Part shown: piece by piece, positions 24,907 to 33,700 of the stretch
Layout of the letters: every line of letters begins with the position of its first letter
How positions within the stretch are numbered: position 1 is the stretch's first letter
Translations under genes and position numbers: made by a program
Notes under the pieces: generated by a model
What the model saw: the letters and a program-made list of their open reading frames with translations, nothing else
Told to the model about the DNA's origin: nothing
The model's database searches: none
From: Parabacteroides sp. An277
GTDB taxonomy: Bacteria; Bacteroidota; Bacteroidia; Bacteroidales; Tannerellaceae
Reading direction: 5' to 3'
DNA: 64,000 nt
Assembly (NCBI RefSeq): GCF_002159645.1
Contig: NZ_NFJB01000006.1
Coordinates: 56,831 to 120,830 of the forward strand

Positions 24907-27111
24907 TTAGAAGAGACTCCAGCTGACAGTCAGTCCGGCCATGACAATAGCTACCATACTCATTAGCTTGACAAGGATATTGAGGCTCGGTCCGGACGTA
25001 TCTTTGAACGGGTCGCCCACGGTATCGCCCACAACAGTCGCCTTGTGAACTTCGCTTCCTTTGCCGCCGAAGTTTCCTTCTTCCACGAACTTCTTAGCAT
25101 TATCCCAGGCACCACCCGCATTGGCCATGAAGATAGCCAAAACAAAGCCTGATGAAAGACCGCCAATCAACAAGCCAATCACACCCGGAACGCCGAAGAA
25201 GACGCCCGTAAGCACTGGCGCTAAGATGGCCAGTAGGGATGGAAACACCATTTCGCGTTGCGCTCCTTTGGTTGATATTTGCACGCAGCGCGCATAATCC
25301 GGTTCGGCTTTTCCTTCGAGGATACCTTTTATCTCGCGGAATTGGCGGCGTACCTCTTCGACCATGTGTGAGGCGGCACGTCCGACGGCATTCATTGTCA
25401 AACCGCAGAAAAGGAAGGCCATCATGCTGCCGATGAAGATGCCGGAAAGGACTTTTGGATTCATCAGCGTCACGTCGTAATAGAGCATAAAGTCAGTAAA
25501 TGAAGCATCGTGTAACTCGACGTTCATCCCGTTCGGGAGTTCCAATACAGTGGTACCCAAGCGTTGTAGCCCGATGCGTATTTCTTCAATGTAGGAAGCT
25601 AAGAGGGAAAGTCCTGTGAGGGCAGCTGAACCGATGGCGAATCCTTTGCCTGTCGCTGCGGTTGTGTTGCCCAACGAATCCAATGCGTCGGTTCGTTTGC
25701 GTACTTCAGCACCAAGTCCGCTCATTTCGGCATTTCCACCTGCATTATCGGCAATGGGTCCGTAAGCGTCAGTGGCCAAGGTAATTCCTAAGGTCGAAAG
25801 CATTCCGACGGCGGCGATGCCAATTCCATATAATCCCATATTGATATTGGCGAAATCAAATCCGGCAGCAAACCAATAGGAGAGGATGACACCTACGACG
25901 ACGGCAATTACTGGAATCGTGGTTGAAATCATGCCCAGTCCGATACCTGAGATAATTACCGTAGCCGGTCCAGTCTTCCCGCTTTCCGAAAGGCGTTGCG
26001 TTGGCCGGTAGGATTGAGAAGTGTAGTATTCCGTTGAACGGCCTATGACGATACCCACCAGCAACCCGACGACGACGGAACAAGCTATCCACATCCAGTT
26101 GTCCAGACCAAGTGCCCAAAGGATACCAAACGTAGCGAAGACAATCAAGACGGAACTGAGGTTCGTCCCGATGGCCAGCGAGTTCAATAACTCTTTCATG
26201 CCCGCATTTTCATTTGTCTTGACCGAAAAGATGCCAATGATAGACAAAAGAATGCCCACGGCAGCAATCAGCATCGGCGCAATGACAGCTTTGAATTGCA
26301 TGTCGATATTGCCTGTTCCGATAAACGCTGCTGCGCCTAAAGCCGACGTAGCTAAGATGGAACCACAATAAGACTCGTACAAGTCGGCGCCCATGCCGGC
26401 GACGTCGCCTACGTTGTCGCCCACATTATCGGCAATGGTGGCAGGATTACGCGGGTCGTCTTCCGGGATACCGGCTTCCACTTTCCCCACCAAATCGGCG
26501 CCTACGTCGGCGGCCTTGGTGTAAATTCCGCCCCCGACACGTGCAAAGAGTGCTTGGGTGGAGGCGCCCATGCCGAACGTCAGCATCGTTGTGGTAATGA
26601 CGCAAAGCTTGGCCGTCGGATTCAGGGCATCTTCAGGAATGCAATATTCCAAGAGCAAATACCAAAAAGAGATGTCGAGGAGTCCTAATCCAACGACAAC
26701 AAGTCCCATTACCGCGCCGCTACGGAAAGCGATGCGCAATCCTTTGTTGAGTGATGTTCGGGTGGCGTTGGCTGTCCGGGCAGAGGCGTATGTGGCCGTC
26801 TTCATGCCCAGAAAACCGGAAAGGCCGGAAAAGAAACCGCCCGTCAGGAAAGCTACCGGCACCCAATGGTTTTGTAGATTAAATCCGTACGCCATGATGG
26901 AAAAAAAGATAACCAGCCCCAAAAACACCATCCCGACGACGGTATACTGTTGTTTGAGGTAAGACATCGCGCCTTTGCGCACATGCAATGCAATTTTTGC
27001 CATTTGAGGCGTACCTTCGCTTTCGCGCATCATTTGCTTGTAAAAGAACCAAGCGAGTACCAACGCCAAAAGTGACGACGCAGGTACGATCCAGAATAGA
27101 GAAGAATTCAT
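24907..27111 (-). CDS. hppA: K+-dependent membrane-bound pyrophosphatase (Na+ and/or H+ pump)
   Basis: 734 residues from [15 protein letters not shown]; a longer 5' extension would run through the promoter region and lacks membrane character. About 16 transmembrane helices. The signature [20 protein letters not shown] and the Asp-rich [18 protein letters not shown] form the PPi site, with a second site [10 protein letters not shown] and [20 protein letters not shown]. The motif [10 protein letters not shown] has Ala where K+-independent enzymes have Lys, so it should need K+. Bacteroides homologues are known as Na+- or Na+,H+-pumping. It uses PPi energy to charge the membrane. Confidence 0.95.
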   Translation of the reverse strand: MNSSLFWIVPASSLLALVLAWFFYKQMMRESEGTPQMAKIALHVRKGAMSYLKQQYTVVGMVFLGLVIFFSIMAYGFNLQNHWVPVAFLTGGFFSGLSGFLGMKTATYASARTANATRTSLNKGLRIAFRSGAVMGLVVVGLGLLDISFWYLLLEYCIPEDALNPTAKLCVITTTMLTFGMGASTQALFARVGGGIYTKAADVGADLVGKVEAGIPEDDPRNPATIADNVGDNVGDVAGMGADLYESYCGSILATSALGAAAFIGTGNIDMQFKAVIAPMLIAAVGILLSIIGIFSVKTNENAGMKELLNSLAIGTNLSSVLIVFATFGILWALGLDNWMWIACSVVVGLLVGIVIGRSTEYYTSQSYRPTQRLSESGKTGPATVIISGIGLGMISTTIPVIAVVVGVILSYWFAAGFDFANINMGLYGIGIAAVGMLSTLGITLATDAYGPIADNAGGNAEMSGLGAEVRKRTDALDSLGNTTAATGKGFAIGSAALTGLSLLASYIEEIRIGLQRLGTTVLELPNGMNVELHDASFTDFMLYYDVTLMNPKVLSGIFIGSMMAFLFCGLTMNAVGRAASHMVEEVRRQFREIKGILEGKAEPDYARCVQISTKGAQREMVFPSLLAILAPVLTGVFFGVPGVIGLLIGGLSSGFVLAIFMANAGGAWDNAKKFVEEGNFGGKGSEVHKATVVGDTVGDPFKDTSGPSLNILVKLMSMVAIVMAGLTVSWSLF

Positions 27112-27288
27112 GATATTATTTGTTTTAAATGTTCGCGGCCTAAAGGTAATATCTTTTTTTGGATTGGAAAAAAGCTTTTCCCTCAAAAAATCTTATTGGG
27201 TTCCGATTATTATGGCTTTTGTATCCAAAATTATTCTTTTTGATAGGAAATGACCCCTCTTCTGTTCTAAATTATAAGTTTTATTTTC

Positions 27289-27296
27289 TACTTTTG
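27289..27296 (+). promoter_or_regulatory. Putative -7 box of the second GH95-like gene
   Basis: TACTTTTG, 41 bp before the start codon at 27337. Confidence 0.5.
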
Positions 27297-27336
27297 CCTC
27301 CGTAAATGTATGTCGTTATTATTATAAATGTAGAAG

Positions 27337-29622
27337 ATGAAAAAGTGGATTGTAGCCAGCTTTTGGGGAAGTCTGGCGTGTCTGACGGCGTGTCAAACGC
27401 CGTCGCTCAATTTACCGGCCTCCGCGTCGGATAGTGACTTGTGTTTTGAATCGTTGCCGGCCTCGTGGGATGAGGCGCTTCCTTTGGGGAATGCGACGGT
27501 GGGTGCGCTCGTTTGGCAACGCGATTCGGTGCTTCGATTTTCGCTCGACCGAGTCGATTTATGGGATTTGCGGCCTACCGACAGCCTCTCCGGGCCGAAT
27601 TACTCTTTTCGCTGGGTGCAGGAGCAGGTCCGAAAGAAAGATTATCTTCCGGTACAGAAAAAGTTCGACCATCCTTACGATAAGCTTCCGGCGCCTTCGA
27701 AGATCCCTGGAGCGGCGATAGAATTTCCGATTAATCTGGGAAAAGTGGTTTCCTCGCGCCTTTATTTGAACGAGGCATTGGCGGAGGTCGAGTGGGAGAG
27801 CGGAACTCGTTTGCGGACTTTCGTCCACGCCAGCGAACCTATCGGATGGTTTGTATTCGAGAATTGGCCCGATTCCGTCTCACCTACGGTCTTGGCGCCT
27901 TCGTATGGGCGTCCGACGAAGCTAATCGCCGGTTCGCAGTCTTTCTCCGACCTCGCCCGTTTAGGATACGAGCAAGGGACATTGGAAGAGGGCCCGAACG
28001 AGGTACATTTCCATCAGCGCGGTTGGGGCGATTTCAGCTATGATGTTTCCGTCCGTTGGGAACGGGTGGGGGGCTCTTTATATGGCGTTTGGGGTATTTC
28101 CTCTTCGCTTTCCCAGGAACAGGCCGAAAAAGAGACGAACGAGGCGCTCCAGCGCGGCGTCTTGGCCGATTTTCGTTCGCACGATGCCTGGTGGGATGCT
28201 TTCTGGGCAAAATCCAGTATTTGCATTCCCGATACGGTTTTACAACGCCAATATGACCGCGAGATATATAAATTTGGCTCCGTCGCCCGCGAAAATGGTT
28301 ATCCCATTTCGCTCCAGGCGGTTTGGACCGCAGACAACGGTACGCTTCCTCCCTGGAAGGGCGACTATCACCACGACTTAAATACGGAGTTGAGCTATTG
28401 GCCCGCCTACACTGGAAATCATTTGCAGGAAGCGATGGGGTATCTGAACACGCTATGGAATCAGCGCGACGTCTTCCGGGAATTTACTAAGACCTATTTT
28501 GGTACGCAGGGTTTGAATGTGCCGGGAGTGACCACATTAACGGGTGAGCCGATGGGCGGATGGGTCCAATATTCGCTCTCGCCGACCATAGGCGCGTGGT
28601 TGGCCCACCACTTCTTCCTGCAATGGAAATACGATCAGAATCCGGATTTCCTGCGCGAAAAGGCGTATCCTTTCTTGAAGGAGGTCGCTGTCCATCTCGA
28701 ACAGCTTTCGTCGGTCGACGCGAAGGGTCGGCGCACGCTGCCACTCAGTTCCAGTCCGGAAATATTCGACAACTCTATCCAAGCATGGTTTACGGAGATG
28801 ACCAACTTCGACCGCGCCCTCATGCACGCTTGTTTCCGCGAGGCGAGCGAGATGGCGGACTCTTTAAAGCTTTCCGACGAGGCCGCACACTGGCGCGAAC
28901 TCGACAAACAGGTGCCGGACTTCGACACGGACTCCGACGGTGCCCTGACCTTTGCACCGGGTTTTCCGTACAATGCTTCGCATAGACATTTCTCGCATGC
29001 GGTCGCTTTCCATCCTTTCGGACTCCTCGACGTCTCGCAGGGCGAGAAAGAGCGCCAGATTATCCTCAAAACGTTGGAAAAGATTAAGCAGATGGGTCCG
29101 GACTGGTGGTGCGGCTATTCTTACGCTTGGTATGGCAACATGCTGGCACGCGTAGGAGACGGCGCCTCAGCGGCGGACGCGCTTCGTACCTTTGCCTCCT
29201 GTTTCTGTTTGCCGAACTCGTTTCATGCGAACGGAGACCAAAGCGGCACCGGAAAATCCCAATTTACGTACCGCCCCTTCACGTTGGAAGGAAACTTTGC
29301 CTTCGCCGCTGGCGTGCAGGAAATGTTGCTTCAGAGTCATACGGGGATTATCCGAATTTTTCCGGCTATCCCCGACGCATGGCAAGACGTATCGTTCCAC
29401 CAGTTGCGCGCACAGGGAGCGTTCCTGGTCTCTGCCTCGCAGAAGTCAGGGCATTGGCAAAAGGTCGAGATTTATCCCGAACGGGGTGGTTTGCTTCGCT
29501 TGGATCTGGGCGAACATAAAATAGCCTCTATCCATGGCGCCGAGGGCTCCAACGTCACGCCAGACGGTATTCTCGAAGTGCAGACCCATCCGAATCAGCC
29601 TATCATGATTCAATTTAATTAA
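27337..29622 (+). CDS. GH95-like glycoside hydrolase lipoprotein (second paralogue)
   Basis: 761 residues. The signal ends in a canonical lipobox LTAC (Cys19), so it is lipid-anchored. The N-terminal beta-domain opens with EALPLGNATVGALVW, matching the LP(L/I)GNG(R)LGAMV start of GH95 proteins. The (alpha/alpha)6 core has HHDLNTELSYWPAYTGN (about residues 345-361), MGGWVQYSLSPTIGAWLAHHF and EMTNFDRALMHACF. Compared with the paralogue at 3498 the first Asn of N-x-N is Asp (DLN versus NLN), which may mean a different linkage or mechanism detail. It is a monocistronic unit closed by two tandem terminators. The coding sequence is visibly more G+C-rich than the hppA side. Confidence 0.75.
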   Translation: MKKWIVASFWGSLACLTACQTPSLNLPASASDSDLCFESLPASWDEALPLGNATVGALVWQRDSVLRFSLDRVDLWDLRPTDSLSGPNYSFRWVQEQVRKKDYLPVQKKFDHPYDKLPAPSKIPGAAIEFPINLGKVVSSRLYLNEALAEVEWESGTRLRTFVHASEPIGWFVFENWPDSVSPTVLAPSYGRPTKLIAGSQSFSDLARLGYEQGTLEEGPNEVHFHQRGWGDFSYDVSVRWERVGGSLYGVWGISSSLSQEQAEKETNEALQRGVLADFRSHDAWWDAFWAKSSICIPDTVLQRQYDREIYKFGSVARENGYPISLQAVWTADNGTLPPWKGDYHHDLNTELSYWPAYTGNHLQEAMGYLNTLWNQRDVFREFTKTYFGTQGLNVPGVTTLTGEPMGGWVQYSLSPTIGAWLAHHFFLQWKYDQNPDFLREKAYPFLKEVAVHLEQLSSVDAKGRRTLPLSSSPEIFDNSIQAWFTEMTNFDRALMHACFREASEMADSLKLSDEAAHWRELDKQVPDFDTDSDGALTFAPGFPYNASHRHFSHAVAFHPFGLLDVSQGEKERQIILKTLEKIKQMGPDWWCGYSYAWYGNMLARVGDGASAADALRTFASCFCLPNSFHANGDQSGTGKSQFTYRPFTLEGNFAFAAGVQEMLLQSHTGIIRIFPAIPDAWQDVSFHQLRAQGAFLVSASQKSGHWQKVEIYPERGGLLRLDLGEHKIASIHGAEGSNVTPDGILEVQTHPNQPIMIQFN

Positions 29623-29666
29623 TATTCCATCCGCCTTATCCGAAAATTCCTTTTCGGAAGGGCGGA

Positions 29667-29719
29667 GGCCTCGGACAAGCCTCAAAAAAGTGCAAGGCTT
29701 CGTCCGAGGCCTTTTTTTT
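29667..29719 (+). terminator. Terminator 1 after the GH95-like gene
   Basis: 10-bp stem GGCCTCGGAC / GTCCGAGGCC with an inner AAGCCT/AGGCTT arm, followed by eight T. Confidence 0.85.
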
Positions 29720-29749
29720 ACACTCGCCAAAAGCAAGGGAAAATCCGAC

Positions 29750-29805
29750 GCGTCGGACGAAACAATGCAAAAAGCATGGATTCATCCGACGCATTTGCTT
29801 TTTTT
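29750..29805 (+). terminator. Terminator 2, in tandem
   Basis: Stem GCGTCGGA / TCCGACGC (29750-29757 and 29785-29792) enclosing ATGC-aaaaa-GCAT, then a T run at 29799-29805. Confidence 0.6.
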
Positions 29806-29842
29806 AAGTAAATAACAAGAACTATTTCGACGCATCGGATGT

Positions 29843-29850
29843 TATCTTTG
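29843..29850 (+). promoter_or_regulatory. Putative -7 box of the DUF6261 gene
   Basis: TATCTTTG, 27 bp before the start codon at 29878. Confidence 0.55.
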
Positions 29851-29877
29851 CAAATAAACAGGCTAAAAAGTAAGTAA

Positions 29878-30663
29878 ATGGAAGAGATTAAGGTTCGATT
29901 TGGATTTTCGAGGGCCCAGCATTTAGACCATTTTTCTATACACGAAATGCTGCTCTCTATTTTTACGCCGGAATGGCTAATGCTATTCGACATACCTCAG
30001 CTCATAAAGCCTTATCAAACTTTATGTATGCAGGAGCAGGCGTTGATTTTCCGGCGGCGCGATTATGATGAGACGCCTACGCTGGCAAGACTACGTACAG
30101 AGTGTAATAACAATTTCCGCTACATCTTGCAAATCGTGCGGGCGCAGCTGCATAATCCGGCCGATGACATAAAAATAGCGGCTAATCGGCTATTTTATCT
30201 AGTTAGGCCCTTCAAAAATATGCCTCGTGTTAATAACGCCGAGGCTATGGCAGGCTATTCGAAGTTTCTGCTATTGATGAAGGACCCGGAACAATTCGAA
30301 TACGTCAAGCAGCTCGACTTGGAGCTTACGCTGGAGAATTTGGCCTTTTTGGTGGAAGAATTCCAGCGCGTCTCCAGCCAAAAAGCGATGGCGGCCTACG
30401 ATAGGCGCACGGGAAACCTCCGAAAGGTCCGTCGGCAAGTAGATGCAGCTTTTCGCGAGCTGGCCACGGTAATTAACGCGCTCTACTGCGTCAACCATTA
30501 TATCGAGCGAAATGCAGAGAAGGAAAAGGCCCTGGCGGAGGTCATTAACCAAGTAAATGCCGTACTGCGGGATGCTTCGAAGACATTAGTCCGCAAGGGA
30601 CTTGCCTACGTCCCCGTCTCCCAGCGAAAAGAAAAAACCGATTCAGCCGAGTCCGAATCTTAA
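29878..30663 (+). CDS. DUF6261 family protein
   Basis: 261 residues, all-helical by inspection, with no signal peptide and no membrane segment. The architecture (N-terminal LRTECNNNFRYILQIVRAQLHNP-like helices, middle KFLLLMKDPEQFEYVKQLDLELTLENLAFLVEEFQ, C-terminal helix RKVRRQVDAAFRELATVINALYCVNHYIE) fits the Bacteroidetes family DUF6261, which to my knowledge has no assigned function. It ends 82 bp before the alpha-2-macroglobulin start and may be co-transcribed with it. Confidence 0.7.
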   Translation: MEEIKVRFGFSRAQHLDHFSIHEMLLSIFTPEWLMLFDIPQLIKPYQTLCMQEQALIFRRRDYDETPTLARLRTECNNNFRYILQIVRAQLHNPADDIKIAANRLFYLVRPFKNMPRVNNAEAMAGYSKFLLLMKDPEQFEYVKQLDLELTLENLAFLVEEFQRVSSQKAMAAYDRRTGNLRKVRRQVDAAFRELATVINALYCVNHYIERNAEKEKALAEVINQVNAVLRDASKTLVRKGLAYVPVSQRKEKTDSAESES

Positions 30664-30745
30664 AAAACAGTATCTTTGTGGGCAGAGCGCAGGTCGCTTA
30701 CCCTACCAAAAAGTATATAAACTAAAAAAAAGAAAGGAGTTTACC

Positions 30746-33700
30746 ATGAAACAATGGGTATGTTATTGGAGTCTGCTGGCGCTGCTTATTTTAGGAAGTT
30801 GCCGCCACGAAACACGCCTCGTTTATAATCCTTACGTGGATGCATTCACGTCGGGGACCGTCTCTCGCTTCGCCAAGCCTACGGTGGTTTTGACGGATGA
30901 TTTGTCGAAGGATAGTATCATAAATTGGGAAAGCGCCCTGCAACTCCGTCCCCAAACGGAAGGAAAATGGACGTTCGACGGCCACCGCACCTTCCAATTT
31001 CAAGCAAACGAAACGCTGAAGCGGGATACGCACTATCAAATCACGATAGACCTTGGCCGACTCCTCCCTGAAGCCCAAAAGCCCTACGAGCACTTCGCCT
31101 GTGAGTTTCGCACCGCCCCGCTTCATTTTCGGGCCGATTGGGAGGGTCTGGACATAAACGCTACGAATCCTGCGCTTTACGACGCCATCTGCGCTATCTA
31201 TACAGCCGATAAGGAATCGCCCGAGCTCGTGGAAAAGCTCATTGGCGCTTCCGAGGAGGGGACGATGTCCTGGCAACATGCCGCAGACGGGAAACGGCAC
31301 GTCCTGACCCTCGGCGGACTTCCCGCAGGCAAAAGAGACATCGCCGTGCGCGTGTTGCCCAGCAAAGAACCTGTTTCCGAAGCGCAGTTGCTGGAATTTA
31401 GTCTGCCTGCCGAAAATAGCTTCGACATCTACCAAGTCCGATACGTCCGCGAGCCCGAGCGATACGTCGAGGCCACTTTCACCCAACTTTTAGACGAATC
31501 CCAAGAGCTGAAGGGTCTGGCGACACTGCAAAACGTGCAGGCCACCGTCGAGGTCATCGGCAATAAGCTCCGACTCTATCCGGGCGAGTACGAGGGCGCG
31601 ATGCAGCTCGCGCTGAAAGCAGGGATTCGGAGCCGGTCGGGACAAACCCTTTCCGCCGATAAAGACTATAGCCTGGAGGTAAACGAAGGCCTCCCGGCAG
31701 TGCGCTTCATTAACGACGGCGTGATTCTGCCCGAAATGGACGAATTGCGTGTGCCGTTCCAGGCGATAGGGCTGCGCGGCGTGATTGTGCGCGTCCTGAA
31801 AATTAGCGAGCAAAATATCGGTTCGTTCCTTCAGACGAACCAACTGGACGGGACAGGCGAGCTGATGCGCGTCGGCCGACTCCTCGCCCGCGACGTTATT
31901 TTCTTCGACGCCCAGGCCTACGACTTGACACGTTGGAATACCTTTGCGCTTGATTTGAATAAGCTTATTACGCGCGAACCCGGCGCGATTTACCGCGTCA
32001 TCCTCTCTTTCGATCCCGATCTTTCTCTTTTCACCGAGCAAGGGGCCCGGAAAAGCGAAAAAGAGATTATCGCCGACAACCAAGCCGAATTTGAAGCCGA
32101 ATTACAAGAATTTGACAAGGGCTGGTGGTTTTATCAGGAAGGAAATGAGTTGGATTGGTCGTCGTACCGGTATCAAGAGAGAAACGACCCTTCTAAGCTT
32201 TCCTACTACTTCAACAAATCGGTCGGAAAGAATTTGCTGGCGACGGACATCGGATTAATCGCCATGGCAGGTCAAAACGGCGAGATGGAGGTACTGACGA
32301 GGCATTTAGTCACGACCGAGCCAATAAAAGGGGTCCGCATACAGGCCTACGACTTTCAACAAAAGCTCCTGGCCGAGACCGAGACCAATCGCGACGGGCG
32401 GACCACGATAGACCTCCGCGCGACCGGCCGCAAACCGTTTTACCTTTTAGCCACCCTCGGCAAACAGCGTGCGTACTTGCGGGTCGACGACGGGTCCTCG
32501 CTCACCCTCAGCAGCTTTGATGTAGATGGGGAGGTGGTTCAGAAAGGTCTAAAAGGCTTTATTTATGGCGAACGAGGCATCTGGCGACCCGGCGACACGC
32601 TCCACCTCTCGTTCATGCTCTACGACCGCGACAAAAATCTTCCGGCAGTTCATCCGGTGAAGCTCTTTGTCTACAACCCGTTAGGGCAGTTGTACGAGCA
32701 GCAGACGACGACACGAGGCATTCGCGGCCTTTACGGATTCTCCGTCCCAACGGAAACGAACGTTCCGACGGGAGCCTGGCGCGCGCGCATCGAAATAGGC
32801 GGTTCTGCCTTCGAAAAACGGTTCCGCTTAGAGAGTATCAAGCCCAATCGATTGAAAATTGCCTTGAAAACGCCCAAAATGATTGTACGGGACGAGCGGA
32901 TGCATCTGCCGTTGCACGTAGAGTGGTTGCAAGGCGCCCGAGCCCAAAACCTAAAGTACGACGTCAAAGGGACCTTTGTGGAGACCCCGACCGAGTTCAA
33001 AGGCTACGAAAGCTATGCGTTCGACAATCCAGCGCAGTCATTTGCCGCGGAAGAGAGCCAACTAATCACCGGAAAAACCGATGCAGCAGGAAATGCCTCG
33101 GTGGAGGCCCGGTTGCAGGTCGGAAACCGTGCGCCGGGTATGTTGCTGGGTAGTCTGACAACAAAAGTCTATGAACCCTCCGGAGATTTCAGTATCGATG
33201 CCGTCCGCTTGCTTTATTCGCCGTACGAGCGCTACGTCGGTATCCGCGCGCCTCAACGGGAAGGGAAACCCCTTCCGACGGACCAAAAAGTGATGTTCGA
33301 CCTTGTTTCCGTCGATTACCAAGGGAAAAAAGTCCCCAACATGCCCATCGAGGTCGACATCTATAAAATGGATTGGTATTGGTGGTGGAGTGGGGATGCG
33401 AACGACCTGGCACGCTATGTTTCGAACAGCTACAACCGCCCCCTACAGCATGTAACGCTTCGGACGAATGCCGAGGGCGAGGCGCAGTTCCCTTTCGAAG
33501 TTTCCCGTGAGAATTGGGGTATGTACTTGCTATTAGCCAAGGATACGAACGGCGGCCACACGACCGGTCTCAAAACCTATTTTGATTGGCCAGAGATGGA
33601 GGGGCGAAGAGATTTAACCGGTGGAGAGAACGCTTCCCTCCTCCGCTTTGCCACCGACAAGTCCTCCTACACGCCCGGGGAGGAAATCCACGTCACGATT

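Noticed and set aside
27112..27186. Longer N-terminus of the membrane pyrophosphatase
   Set aside because: The extra 25 residues are polar, and a -7-like TACCTTTA lies within this stretch.
30602..30745. Longer N-terminus of the alpha-2-macroglobulin
   Set aside because: It would overlap the DUF6261 gene and bury the lipoprotein signal; an AAAGGAG site supports the start at 30746.
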